NCBI GenBank assembly: GCA_002405995.1 | Contig: DHMW01000128.1 | Coordinates: 1 to 5,994 of the forward strand | DNA: 5,994 nucleotides | Direction of reading: 5' to 3' | Source of the DNA: Oscillospiraceae bacterium UBA4632 | GTDB taxonomy: Bacteria > Bacillota > Clostridia > Oscillospirales > Oscillospiraceae | Part shown: positions 1 to 5,570 of the stretch, piece by piece | Position numbering within the stretch: the stretch's first letter is position 1 | How the letters are laid out: every line of letters begins with the position of its first letter | The notes under the pieces: model-generated | The model's input: the letters and a program-made list of their open reading frames with translations, nothing else | Told to the model about the DNA's origin: nothing | Database searches by the model: none | Position numbers and translations under genes: made by a program

Positions 1-425
1 TGCCCATCTATATGAAGTATAAGACCCACGCCGACAACGGCTCCATGTACAACACCCCCAACTGCTGGGACATCTACTGCTGCGGCAAGGTGTTCAAGTA
101 CCTCAAGAGCATCGGCGGCCTCGAGGAAATGCACAAGCGCAACATCGAGAAGGCCAAGGTCATCTATGACTTCCTGGATTCCTCCAAGATGTTCCATGGC
201 ACGGTCGAGCCCGAGTTCCGTTCTCTCATGAACATCCCCTTCGTCACCGGCTCCGCCGAGCTGGACGCTGAGGTCGTTGCCGCCACGAAGGCTGCGGGCT
301 ACGACAACCTCAAGGGCCACAAGAGCGTCGGCGGTCTGCGCGCGAGCGTTTACAACGCCATGCCCAAGGAGGGCGCGGAGGCGCTGGTCGCGTTCCTTAA
401 GAAGTTCGAGGAAGAGCACAAATAA
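1..425 (+). CDS. serC: Phosphoserine aminotransferase, C-terminal part (5' truncated by window edge)
   Basis: This is the C-terminal end of a PLP-dependent phosphoserine aminotransferase, which moves the amino group from glutamate to 3-phosphohydroxypyruvate, the second step of serine synthesis, in the cytosol. The first complete codon is at position 3, so about 140 residues are visible; the family is usually about 360, and the Schiff-base lysine lies outside the window. The visible part aligns from memory with E. coli SerC: the NTP motif at 51-59 (known to help hold the PLP phosphate), a KGHKSVGGLRAS stretch at 315-347 with the substrate-binding His and Arg, and the YNAMP segment near the end. 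One difference is GHK at 318-323 where E. coli has GHR; Arg to Lys is conservative. The gene ends TAA and serA follows 29 bases later on the same strand, so the two are almost certainly co-transcribed. Identification is firm. Confidence 0.95.
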   Translation, partial: PIYMKYKTHADNGSMYNTPNCWDIYCCGKVFKYLKSIGGLEEMHKRNIEKAKVIYDFLDSSKMFHGTVEPEFRSLMNIPFVTGSAELDAEVVAATKAAGYDNLKGHKSVGGLRASVYNAMPKEGAEALVAFLKKFEEEHK

Positions 426-437
426 AGGAAAAACGGA

Positions 438-444
438 AAAGGAG
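438..444 (+). promoter_or_regulatory. Ribosome binding site of serA
   Basis: AAAGGAG lies 10 bases before the ATG at 455. It is a strong Shine-Dalgarno match and fixes the serA start. The 29-base serC-serA gap holds nothing else, so there is no room for a separate promoter. Confidence 0.85.
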
Positions 445-454
445 ATCAAATATC

Positions 455-1360
455 ATGCGTATTCTTGTTACCGACGGGATGGATAAGACCGCGATGGCGG
501 AGCTGAAGGCTCAGGGCCACGAGGTCGTAGAGCAGTTCTATGAGCCTGCCGAGCTCGGCAAGGCGCTGCGCGATTTCGACGTTGTCGTCGTCCGCTCCAA
601 GACCAAGGTCCGCGCCGCGCAGATCGACGAGGCCAAGGGCAGCCAGCTCAAGCTCATCATCCGCGGCGGCGTGGGCGTTGACAACATCGACGTTGACTAT
701 GCCAAGGCTGCCGGCATCGACGTGAAGAACACCCCGCGCGCCTCCTCCGAGTCCGTGGCAGAGCTTGCCATGGCGCATATGTTCTCCTGCGCGCGCTACA
801 TTTCCCACGCGGGCTACACCATGCGCAACGGCCAGTGGGAAAAGAAGGCCTACGGCAAGGGCATCGAGCTGTGCGGCAAGACGCTCGGCGTCGTCGGCTT
901 CGGCCGCATCGGCCAGAAGCTCGGCGTGATGGCAAAGGCCATCGGCATGAACGTCATCGCCTTCGATATCTTCCACATCCCCGGCATCGAGGAGCAGCTG
1001 GGCATCCCCTATGTTGAGATGGACGAGCTGCTTGCCAAGTCTGACTTCATCTCCGTCCACGCTCCCGCCGTTGACGGCGGCGCGCTCATCAATGCCGAGC
1101 GCATTGCCAAGATGAAGGACGGCGTCGTCATCATCAACACCTCCCGCGGCACCAACGTCGATGAGGCCGCGCTGCTCGCCGGTCTGGAGAGCGGCAAGGT
1201 CCGCGCCGCCGGTCTGGACGTTTACGCCGACGAGCCCGCCTCCAACAAGGCGCTCTATTCCCACCCCATGGTGTCCTGCACGCCGCACATCGGCGCCGCC
1301 ACCGTCGAGGCGCAGAAGCGCATCGGCGCGGAGATCGTGGACATCATCTCCAAGATGTAA
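455..1360 (+). CDS. serA: D-3-phosphoglycerate dehydrogenase, short form without ACT domain
   Basis: This NAD-dependent 2-hydroxyacid dehydrogenase oxidises 3-phosphoglycerate to 3-phosphohydroxypyruvate, the committed step of serine synthesis and the substrate of SerC just upstream. In its 301 residues, RGGVGVDNID at 70-79 is typical of SerA. The Rossmann signature GFGRIG is at 148-153, and Asp171 sits at the end of the next strand, where an acidic residue favours NAD over NADP. The catalytic triad of the family is present: Arg231 in TSRG, Glu260 in DEP and His278 in TPHIG. The protein stops soon after the last substrate-domain helix, so the C-terminal ACT domain that mediates serine feedback in E. 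coli SerA (about 410 residues) is absent; this short form is common in Firmicutes. Start is ATG 455, supported by the RBS. A related hydroxyacid dehydrogenase is possible in principle, but the serC neighbour makes SerA very likely. Confidence 0.95.
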   Translation: MRILVTDGMDKTAMAELKAQGHEVVEQFYEPAELGKALRDFDVVVVRSKTKVRAAQIDEAKGSQLKLIIRGGVGVDNIDVDYAKAAGIDVKNTPRASSESVAELAMAHMFSCARYISHAGYTMRNGQWEKKAYGKGIELCGKTLGVVGFGRIGQKLGVMAKAIGMNVIAFDIFHIPGIEEQLGIPYVEMDELLAKSDFISVHAPAVDGGALINAERIAKMKDGVVIINTSRGTNVDEAALLAGLESGKVRAAGLDVYADEPASNKALYSHPMVSCTPHIGAATVEAQKRIGAEIVDIISKM

Positions 1361-1370
1361 GCTCTCCTGC

Positions 1371-1403
1371 AAAAGGAGCCGGCTTCGGCCGGCTCCTTTT
1401 TTT
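1371..1403 (+). terminator. Rho-independent terminator of serC-serA
   Basis: A perfect 9-bp GC-rich stem, GGAGCCGGC (1375-1383) and GCCGGCTCC (1388-1396), closes on a TTCG tetraloop. Four A's before it pair with the start of a seven-T run (1397-1403). It begins 10 bases after the serA stop and is a textbook intrinsic terminator, so the operon ends here. Confidence 0.95.
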
Positions 1404-1477
1404 GTGCGGCAGAGGGGCGCAGCGCATGAACACGCCGCGCCCCTTGCAATTTCCCGTTTTTTTGCAGGCCGGTCAGC

Positions 1478-1510
1478 TCTGCGCGGCGGAGCATTGCTCC
1501 GCCGCGCAGA
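1478..1510. repeat. Perfect inverted repeat upstream of the HAD phosphatase gene
   Basis: Arms of 15 bp, TCTGCGCGGCGGAGC (1478-1492) and its exact complement at 1496-1510, are separated by ATT. No T-run follows, so it is not a normal intrinsic terminator. The right arm overlaps the -35 region of the promoter called at 1494-1522, which fits a protein-binding operator, although a transcribed hairpin or a cruciform is also possible. The left arm shares CTCTGCGCGG with the second hairpin at 1537-1561. Confidence 0.8.
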
Positions 1511-1522
1511 TCGTGCTATAAT
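1494..1522 (+). promoter_or_regulatory. Sigma-70/SigA-type promoter for the HAD phosphatase gene
   Basis: A perfect -10 box TATAAT (1517-1522) is preceded by TGC, giving an extended -10 (TGnTATAAT). At exactly 17 bp spacing there is TTGCTC (1494-1499), which keeps the TTG of the -35 consensus. Transcription would start near 1529, leaving a leader of about 55 bases before the GTG at 1585. It follows the serA terminator, so the phosphatase is a separate transcription unit. The -35 lies inside the loop and right arm of the 1478-1510 inverted repeat, so a factor bound there would block it. Confidence 0.75.
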
Positions 1523-1536
1523 CAGTCAGAACTCAT

Positions 1537-1561
1537 CGCTCCCGCACTCTGCGCGGGAGCG
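1537..1561 (+). promoter_or_regulatory. Stem-loop in the presumed 5' leader of the HAD gene
   Basis: CGCTCCCGC (1537-1545) and GCGGGAGCG (1553-1561) form a 9-bp stem with a 7-base loop, six bases before the ribosome binding site. It may stabilise the mRNA, tune translation, or act as DNA as a second operator. It contains CTCTGCGCGGGAGC (1547-1560), nearly the same as CTCTGCGCGGCGGAGC at 1477-1492. No T-run follows, so attenuation is not indicated. Confidence 0.55.
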
Positions 1562-1566
1562 GACAC

Positions 1567-1574
1567 AGAAGGGA
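1567..1574 (+). promoter_or_regulatory. Ribosome binding site deciding the GTG start at 1585
   Basis: AGAAGGGA ends 10 bases before GTG 1585. The next in-frame ATG is codon 13, inside the catalytic DMDGT motif, so the GTG is needed to give a complete HAD domain. Confidence 0.7.
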
Positions 1575-1584
1575 CGCTGTTACC

Positions 1585-2430
1585 GTGAATACCTCCCCCC
1601 ATCAGCTCATTGCGCTCGACATGGACGGCACGCTGCTTACGCCGGACAAGACCATCGCCCCCGCCACCGTCCGCGACATTCGCCTTGCCGCGGAACGCGG
1701 CGTGCAGATCGTCTACTGCACGGGACGCGCCGTGCCGGAGCTTCTGGACTACTTTCCCATCGTGCCGGAGATGCGCTACGCCGTGTGCAGCAGCGGCGCG
1801 TGCATCTATGACCGGCAGGAGCGCCGCTGCCTGTACCGCAGCGTCATCTCCCCTGCCATGGTCGGTGAGGCGATCGCCGCCGCGGCGGAGTTCCGCGCGA
1901 TGCTGCATTTTCTGACCGAGAGCGAGTCGGTCGTCGCGGCGTCCGACGTGACGCACATGGCGGACTTTCATATGGGCATCTACCAGTCGATGTTCCAGCG
2001 CATCGCCCGCCCGGCCGCGGACCTTGCGCAGGAAGCACGGACGCTCGGGGGCATCTGCAAGATCAACCTCTACTTCCGCTCCCCGGAGGACCGCGCGCAC
2101 TGCTTCGCCCGGATGCGCGCCCTGCCGCTGGACATCACGCTGCCGGAGATCACCACGATGGAGATGACCGCGCAGCACGTCAGCAAGGCGAGCGGGCTTG
2201 CCCGGCTCGCCGCCGCGCTTGGCATCCCGATGGCGCGCACCGTGGGCATCGGCGATTCGGACAACGACCGCGAGATGCTGCGCAGCGTAGGGCTTTCCGT
2301 CGCTATGGGCAATGCCGACGGCGAGATCCGCGCGCTGTGCGCGCTCGTCACGGCGGACAACGCGCACAACGGCGTGGGAAAGGCGATCCGCCGCGTGCTG
2401 GAGCGGAACGAAACAGGGGAAAATATATGA
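1585..2430 (+). CDS. HAD-superfamily (Cof-type, class IIB) hydrolase
   Basis: This 281-residue protein is a soluble HAD phosphatase of the Cof/YbiV group, enzymes that remove phosphate from sugar phosphates and other small metabolites using an aspartyl-phosphate intermediate and Mg2+. All four motifs are visible: motif I DMDGT with nucleophile Asp12 and acid/base Asp14, motif II Thr46 in CTGR, motif III Lys201 in KASGL, and motif IV GIGDSDND (221-228) with metal-binding aspartates. The cap domain lies between motifs II and III (roughly 80-190), the C2 layout typical of class IIB, and the length is normal. The start is GTG. It has its own promoter after the serA terminator and converges on the SLH gene. 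The substrate cannot be read from the sequence. It is adjacent to serC-serA but is not of the classical SerB type, so a phosphoserine phosphatase role would be speculation. Confidence 0.92.
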   Translation: MNTSPHQLIALDMDGTLLTPDKTIAPATVRDIRLAAERGVQIVYCTGRAVPELLDYFPIVPEMRYAVCSSGACIYDRQERRCLYRSVISPAMVGEAIAAAAEFRAMLHFLTESESVVAASDVTHMADFHMGIYQSMFQRIARPAADLAQEARTLGGICKINLYFRSPEDRAHCFARMRALPLDITLPEITTMEMTAQHVSKASGLARLAAALGIPMARTVGIGDSDNDREMLRSVGLSVAMGNADGEIRALCALVTADNAHNGVGKAIRRVLERNETGENI

Positions 2431-2504
2431 CCGGCGCGGCGGCGCGCGGGGGGGCAATGATGCTCCTGCCGACGCAGCAAGCCGCTCCGGTAAAGCCGCA
2501 GGCA

Positions 2505-2563
2505 GACAGCGCAGCGTCAGGGCGAAGGCCCCGTCCGCTGCGCTGTCGGTTTCTGTATTTTCT
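2505..2563 (+). terminator. Probable terminator of the HAD gene, in the convergent intergenic region
   Basis: A perfect 12-bp stem, GACAGCGCAGCG (2505-2516) and CGCTGCGCTGTC (2536-2547), encloses a smaller GGGC-GAAG-GCCC hairpin (2520-2531). It is followed by a T-rich but interrupted tract (ggtttctgtattttctt). That favours termination of + strand transcription from the phosphatase gene. Read on the minus strand, the hairpin is preceded by A-rich bases but followed by little T, so it may stop the SLH transcript only weakly, and no better minus-strand terminator is visible. The remaining bases 2431-2504 hold nothing I can identify. Confidence 0.6.
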
Positions 2564-2595
2564 TATCTCCTGCTGCCTGGGCGTCTGTCAGCCGC

Positions 2596-5478
2596 TCACT
2601 TCATGCAGCGCCAGAGGAACGTCACGATCTGCGCCCTCGTGCAGGTATCGCCGGGCAGGAGCTGCGTGCCGCTGCCCTTCACGATGTCCCGGCTCAGCGC
2701 CCAGTTCATGGCGGGCACCGCGTAGCCGGGGACGGAGGCGGCGTCCTCAAAGCCGGAGAGCAGGTCTGCCAGCGTCACAGCCTCCAGGCCGTTTGCCGCG
2801 GCGGCGCGGAACAGGAACGTCACCGCCTGCGCGCGGGTGCAGGCGCCGTTCGGGCCAAAGGCCGTCTCCGTCAGCCCGGTGACGATGCCGGTGCTCGCCG
2901 CCCAGCGGACCGCCTCGGCATAATACGCGCCCTCGTCCACATCGGTAAACGGCATCAGGTAGTTCACCACGGGGGAACCCGCCGCCCGCCACAGGAAGGT
3001 CACGATCTGCGCGCGGGTGCAGGTATCGTCCGGCGAGAAGTGCACCGCGTCCGTACCGGCGGCGATGCCGCCCTCCGCCGCCCAGAGCACCGCGTCATAG
3101 TAGTACGCGCCCGCGGGGACATCGACGAAGAAATTGAGCATCGTGTTGTCGTCCATGAACGTCACCGCGACGGTCACGGGGCCGGACGGCATGGTGAAGG
3201 TAAACCTGCCGCCGCCCTTGTCGGCGAGCTTCAGGTCGCTGCCGTTCCTGTCGGTGACGGAAATGGTTTCCAGCACATAGCCGCTGTCGGGCGTGACCGT
3301 GACGGTCACGGTGCTGCCCGCGGAGGCGTTCTTCGGGCTGACGGTGACGCTGCCATGCTCGGTCTTATCGGGGACGGTGACGGGATAGCCCGGCAGATCA
3401 ACGATGTAGGGCAGGCGCGCGAGCACCGTGTCGGCTTTGGTAATTTCTTTCGCGGCGGTGCCATCGGCGAAATACCTGCCGCAGGCTTCGCAGTACCAGT
3501 ATTCGATATTGCCCTCTTCGCTGGTGGTAGCGGCCTTGGCCTCCACGTGCTGCAAGGTATGCTTGTGAGTGTTCTGGTTTCTGAACACCGGCAGGGTCAG
3601 ACTTGCCGCGTCCACATACTGGCAGGTGTCGGCCCACGGGTCAGCATTGCTGCCGCGTTCACCAGCCTTGAGCAGCGCCAGCACCGTGCCGTCAGCGAAT
3701 TCCTCGGCAGACTTTTCGATAGCACCGATATGGCTATCTGCCGTTGTGCCTTTCAGATAATAGCTGTTTTCGATCCATGCGCCGTAACCAATGCCATATG
3801 CTCCATCGCCATCGCTGGTTACAGCGCCCGCATTGTAGCAGTTATAGACTCTACAGACACCGGCAAGGCCTACGATGCCGCCCGCATAATTATTAACGCT
3901 GGAAACCGTTCCGACGTTATAGCAATCGTAGAATACTCCTTTTGCTCCCTGGAACCATCCGACGAGACCGCCCGCAGCATTGCTGCCGCCGCTGATCTCA
4001 CCTGCGTTATAGCAGGCGGAAATTGTCGTGCTGTAAGCATGTCCGACGATTCCGCCGGCAGTATTTCCGTTTACTATACACAGATTGCCGCAGTTTTCAA
4101 TGGTACCGTATCCGGCATAGCCAACGATGCCGCCCACTATGCCACTTTCGCTTGGACCGGTTACCGACCCGGCCACGGTCAGATTCCGGATGGTTGCGTT
4201 ACTTGTATAGCCAAACAAACCGGCATACTCGGAGTTGCCCGTGACATTCAGGCCGGAAATGGTGTGGCCGCCGCCGTCAAAGATGCCGCAGTATCCGTAA
4301 TTTGCGTCTTCTGTGGAAATGGCGATTGGCATGATCGGCGTCCATGCTTCGTTTTCCAGATCAATATCGTCCGTCAACTCGGCGCACAGGCCATACTCGC
4401 CGCTGTTCACCATATCCCGGAACCATTTCAGTCCCGCGGCGGTGCCGATCTGATAGGGGTCGTTCGCCGCGCCGCTGCCGGTGGCAAGCGCGGGGGTACC
4501 GGTGATCCCGCCCTTGAACGTACCGCCGGTGATGCAGCCGGGGTTGGTCACCTGGCCGTTAAAGGTACCGCCAGTGATGGTGCCGACGTTGCGCACCTCA
4601 CCGTTAAAGGTGCCGCCGGTGATGCGGCCGCCGCTGGTCACTGTGCCGTTAAATGTGCCGCCGGAAATGGTGCCGGAAGCAACCATGGCGCTCCAAAGGG
4701 GAGCTGTGCAGCTGGTGATCTCTATCTCTACATTGTCGCTGATATTGAGAATGCTGTAGTCATAGATACCGCCGCCAGCGTTTGCTGCCTGGCAGTTACG
4801 GATCTTCGCCGTGCCGGACAGAGTGGTGCGTCCCGCGTTGTAGATACCGCCGCCGAAAGCAGAACTGCCATCAGCAGATGCCTTGCAGTTCTCAATACTG
4901 CCGCCGGTCATGTTGAATGTGCCCCTATTAGCGACGTACACGCCGCCGCCGAGCGCGTAGCCGGTGGTTGTCCGCACCACGCAGCCCGCGATGCTGCCGC
5001 CGTTCATGGTAAAGCTGCCGCCGCCGGACACAAAGACGCCGCCGCCGCAGCCATCCGTGCCCGTTCCGCCGGCGATCACGCCGCCGGTGACGGTTTCGGT
5101 GCCGTTTTGCTCATCCAGCCCCCACACGCCGTTCGCGTCGGGCGTGAACTTGTGTTCAGCGATAGTATTGCTGTCCATCAGTGTCAGGTTACCACCGCTG
5201 TCCACCTTGATCACGCTGCCACTTCCAGCTTTTTCTAACACACAGCCGTTCAGGTTCAGAGTGACCGTGCGGCGCACCGTCAGGCTATCTTCGGTCGTGA
5301 TGGTGATGTTCGCCCCCAGCCGGACGGTCTCGGCGCTACCTTCCAAGGCGGCAGTCAGTCCCTCCGATGTTTTGACCTCCGTTGCCGTCCCGGCGGTCTC
5401 CTCCGCCGCCGCCATCCCCAGCGGCAGCGTCAGCACCATGCAGCACAGGAGCAGGATGCTGAGCAATCGTTTCTTCAT
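2596..5478 (-). CDS. Secreted multi-domain SLH protein with beta-helix and GLUG repeats
   Basis: A 960-residue exported protein probably held on the cell wall by SLH repeats; the partner is unknown. Residues 1-25 are a signal peptide (KKR, then a Leu-rich core, cleavage likely after AAA25). About 130-260 has four beta-helix-like turns, each opening with GGGV or GGGI. Residues 271-327 are four 15-residue GGTF repeats. About 396-580 is a fold with GLUG-type units (GGIVG, AGLFG and variants). Residues 637-690 are a module with C663xxC666 in WYCEACGRYF. About 697-777 resembles the InlB-B/'bacterial repeat' fold. Three SLH repeats lie at 784-834, 844-894 and 910-960, each with CTRAQ. I chose ATG 5478 (MKKRLL) because AGGA sits 6 bases upstream; ATG 5484 and an in-frame ATG at 5550 are poorer. 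Adhesin or surface-matrix roles are usual guesses for this architecture, but no catalytic motif is seen. The gene follows a regulator-like gene on the same strand after 123 bases. Confidence 0.93.
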   Translation of the reverse strand: MKKRLLSILLLCCMVLTLPLGMAAAEETAGTATEVKTSEGLTAALEGSAETVRLGANITITTEDSLTVRRTVTLNLNGCVLEKAGSGSVIKVDSGGNLTLMDSNTIAEHKFTPDANGVWGLDEQNGTETVTGGVIAGGTGTDGCGGGVFVSGGGSFTMNGGSIAGCVVRTTTGYALGGGVYVANRGTFNMTGGSIENCKASADGSSAFGGGIYNAGRTTLSGTAKIRNCQAANAGGGIYDYSILNISDNVEIEITSCTAPLWSAMVASGTISGGTFNGTVTSGGRITGGTFNGEVRNVGTITGGTFNGQVTNPGCITGGTFKGGITGTPALATGSGAANDPYQIGTAAGLKWFRDMVNSGEYGLCAELTDDIDLENEAWTPIMPIAISTEDANYGYCGIFDGGGHTISGLNVTGNSEYAGLFGYTSNATIRNLTVAGSVTGPSESGIVGGIVGYAGYGTIENCGNLCIVNGNTAGGIVGHAYSTTISACYNAGEISGGSNAAGGLVGWFQGAKGVFYDCYNVGTVSSVNNYAGGIVGLAGVCRVYNCYNAGAVTSDGDGAYGIGYGAWIENSYYLKGTTADSHIGAIEKSAEEFADGTVLALLKAGERGSNADPWADTCQYVDAASLTLPVFRNQNTHKHTLQHVEAKAATTSEEGNIEYWYCEACGRYFADGTAAKEITKADTVLARLPYIVDLPGYPVTVPDKTEHGSVTVSPKNASAGSTVTVTVTPDSGYVLETISVTDRNGSDLKLADKGGGRFTFTMPSGPVTVAVTFMDDNTMLNFFVDVPAGAYYYDAVLWAAEGGIAAGTDAVHFSPDDTCTRAQIVTFLWRAAGSPVVNYLMPFTDVDEGAYYAEAVRWAASTGIVTGLTETAFGPNGACTRAQAVTFLFRAAAANGLEAVTLADLLSGFEDAASVPGYAVPAMNWALSRDIVKGSGTQLLPGDTCTRAQIVTFLWRCMK
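2599..3129 (-). repeat. Three SLH repeats encoded at the 3' end of the SLH gene
   Basis: The units are at 3129-2977 (SLH1), 2949-2797 (SLH2) and 2751-2599 (SLH3). Each starts FxD, has an aromatic/Ala-rich first helix, and carries CTRAQ followed by VTFL(W/F)R. SLH repeats bind pyruvylated secondary wall polymers in Gram-positives, and three copies is the usual number. SLH1 and SLH3 remain similar at DNA level around TRAQ: both contain GTCACGATCTGCGC and GTGCAGGTATCG on the + strand. SLH3 is the most diverged at its N-terminal half, and the protein ends directly after it. Confidence 0.9.
3148..3390 (-). other. InlB B-repeat-like domain region of the SLH protein
   Basis: Residues 697-777 run from YPVTVPDK through HGSVTVSPKNASAGSTVTVT, PDSGYVL and FTMPSGPVTVAVTF. 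The order 'GsVtvsp...a..G.tVtvt..p..GY.l..i.v' ending in 'FtMP...vtv.v.F' is the pattern of the divergent InlB-B/'bacterial repeat' family, small extracellular beta-grasp-like spacers before cell-wall anchors. A single copy is present. Its function is probably structural, placing the rest of the protein away from the wall. Confidence 0.7.
3409..3570 (-). other. CxxC module 'HKHTLQHVEA...WYCEACGRYF' of the SLH protein
   Basis: Residues 637-690 begin HKHTLQHVEAKAA, continue with GNIEYWYCEACGRYFADG and end EITKADTVLARLP. I recognise this as a module frequent in secreted proteins of gut Clostridia. Cys663 and Cys666 plus the histidines at 638 and 640 could bind a metal or form a disulfide. It lies between the GLUG part and the InlB-B-like domain. 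I know of no assigned function. Confidence 0.6.
3739..4293 (-). repeat. GLUG-type repeat region of the SLH protein
   Basis: Residues 396-580 open with GIFDGGGHTISGLNV, the usual lead-in to GLUG arrays. Six related units follow: AGLFGYTSNATIRNLTV (419-435), GGIVGYAGYGTIENC (449-463), AGGIVGHAYSTTISACYN (474-491), AGGLVGWFQGAKGVFYDCYN (502-521), AGGIVGLAGVCRVYNCYN (532-549) and a decayed AYGIGYGAWIENSYY (560-574). The last consensus residues, xCYN, recur with a Cys in most units. GLUG repeats are found in secreted and adhesin-like bacterial proteins and are thought to form beta-solenoid turns. GC content here is about 47-52% in three 60-base samples counted by hand, well below the rest of the gene. 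Confidence 0.8.
4498..4668 (-). repeat. Four tandem 45-bp (15-residue) GGTF repeats
   Basis: Residues 271-327 repeat I(S/T)GGTF(N/K)G with an exact 15-residue period, starting at 271, 286, 301 and 316; the fourth unit is cut short after 12 residues. At DNA level each unit carries a run like GTACCGCC/GTGCCGCC on the + strand at the same phase. The Ile-Gly-Gly-Thr-Phe core suggests one short beta-solenoid turn per unit. Recent duplication is likely because core codons are largely kept while the linker residues vary. Confidence 0.85.
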
Positions 5479-5484
5479 GGTCAT

Positions 5485-5490
5485 TCCTCG
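5485..5490 (-). promoter_or_regulatory. Ribosome binding site deciding the SLH gene start
   Basis: On the minus strand CGAGGA ends 6 bases before ATG 5478. It directly abuts ATG 5484, which would be too close. The 5478 start also gives a clean KKR signal-peptide n-region. Confidence 0.65.
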
Positions 5491-5544
5491 CTTTCTTCTC
5501 GCACCGTCCCGTCCCCCATGGGAAGCGCGTGGAGCAGAAGGGAA

Positions 5545-5570
5545 TTGCATCGGGATAGATCCCGATGCAA
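5545..5570. repeat. 26-bp palindrome upstream of the SLH gene
   Basis: Arms TTGCATCGGGAT (5545-5556) and ATCCCGATGCAA (5559-5570) are exact complements around AG. As DNA this is a symmetric site for a dimeric regulator; as minus-strand RNA it would form a stem of about 10 bp followed by TTCCCTTCT, too weak a T-tract for a confident terminator of the upstream gene. The core GGGATAGATCCC matches the GGGA-N4-TCCC pattern of the neighbouring palindrome. Confidence 0.75.

Noticed and set aside
446..1372. A 308-codon open frame on the - strand opposite serA
   Set aside because: It mirrors serA, which has every catalytic motif. The antisense product is low-complexity (His, Asp, Ala and Gly-rich) and would need to read through the serA terminator region.
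1413..1463. A possible second terminator: AGGGGCGC (1413-1420) pairing with GCGCCCCT (1437-1444), then a T-run at 1457-1463
   Set aside because: The stem has a 16-base loop and the T-run starts 12 bases after it, so it lacks the geometry of an intrinsic terminator. The one at 1371-1403 is sufficient.
1522..2457. A 311-codon open frame on the - strand opposite the HAD gene
   Set aside because: The HAD motifs, RBS and promoter support the + strand gene. The antisense frame is Arg- and Ala-rich without motifs and is explained by third-position GC bias.
3040..5238. A 732-codon open frame on the + strand, antisense to the SLH gene
   Set aside because: It is the shadow of a Gly-, Thr- and Ala-rich, GC-rich gene. 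Its translation has no recognisable domain, and it lies fully opposite a protein with clear signal peptide, GLUG and SLH motifs.
5482..5550. Longer N terminus for the SLH protein from ATG 5550
   Set aside because: It would add an Arg-rich, non-signal-like stretch (MQFPSAPRASHGGRDG) before the signal peptide and has no good RBS. Its start codon would also fall inside the 26-bp palindrome.
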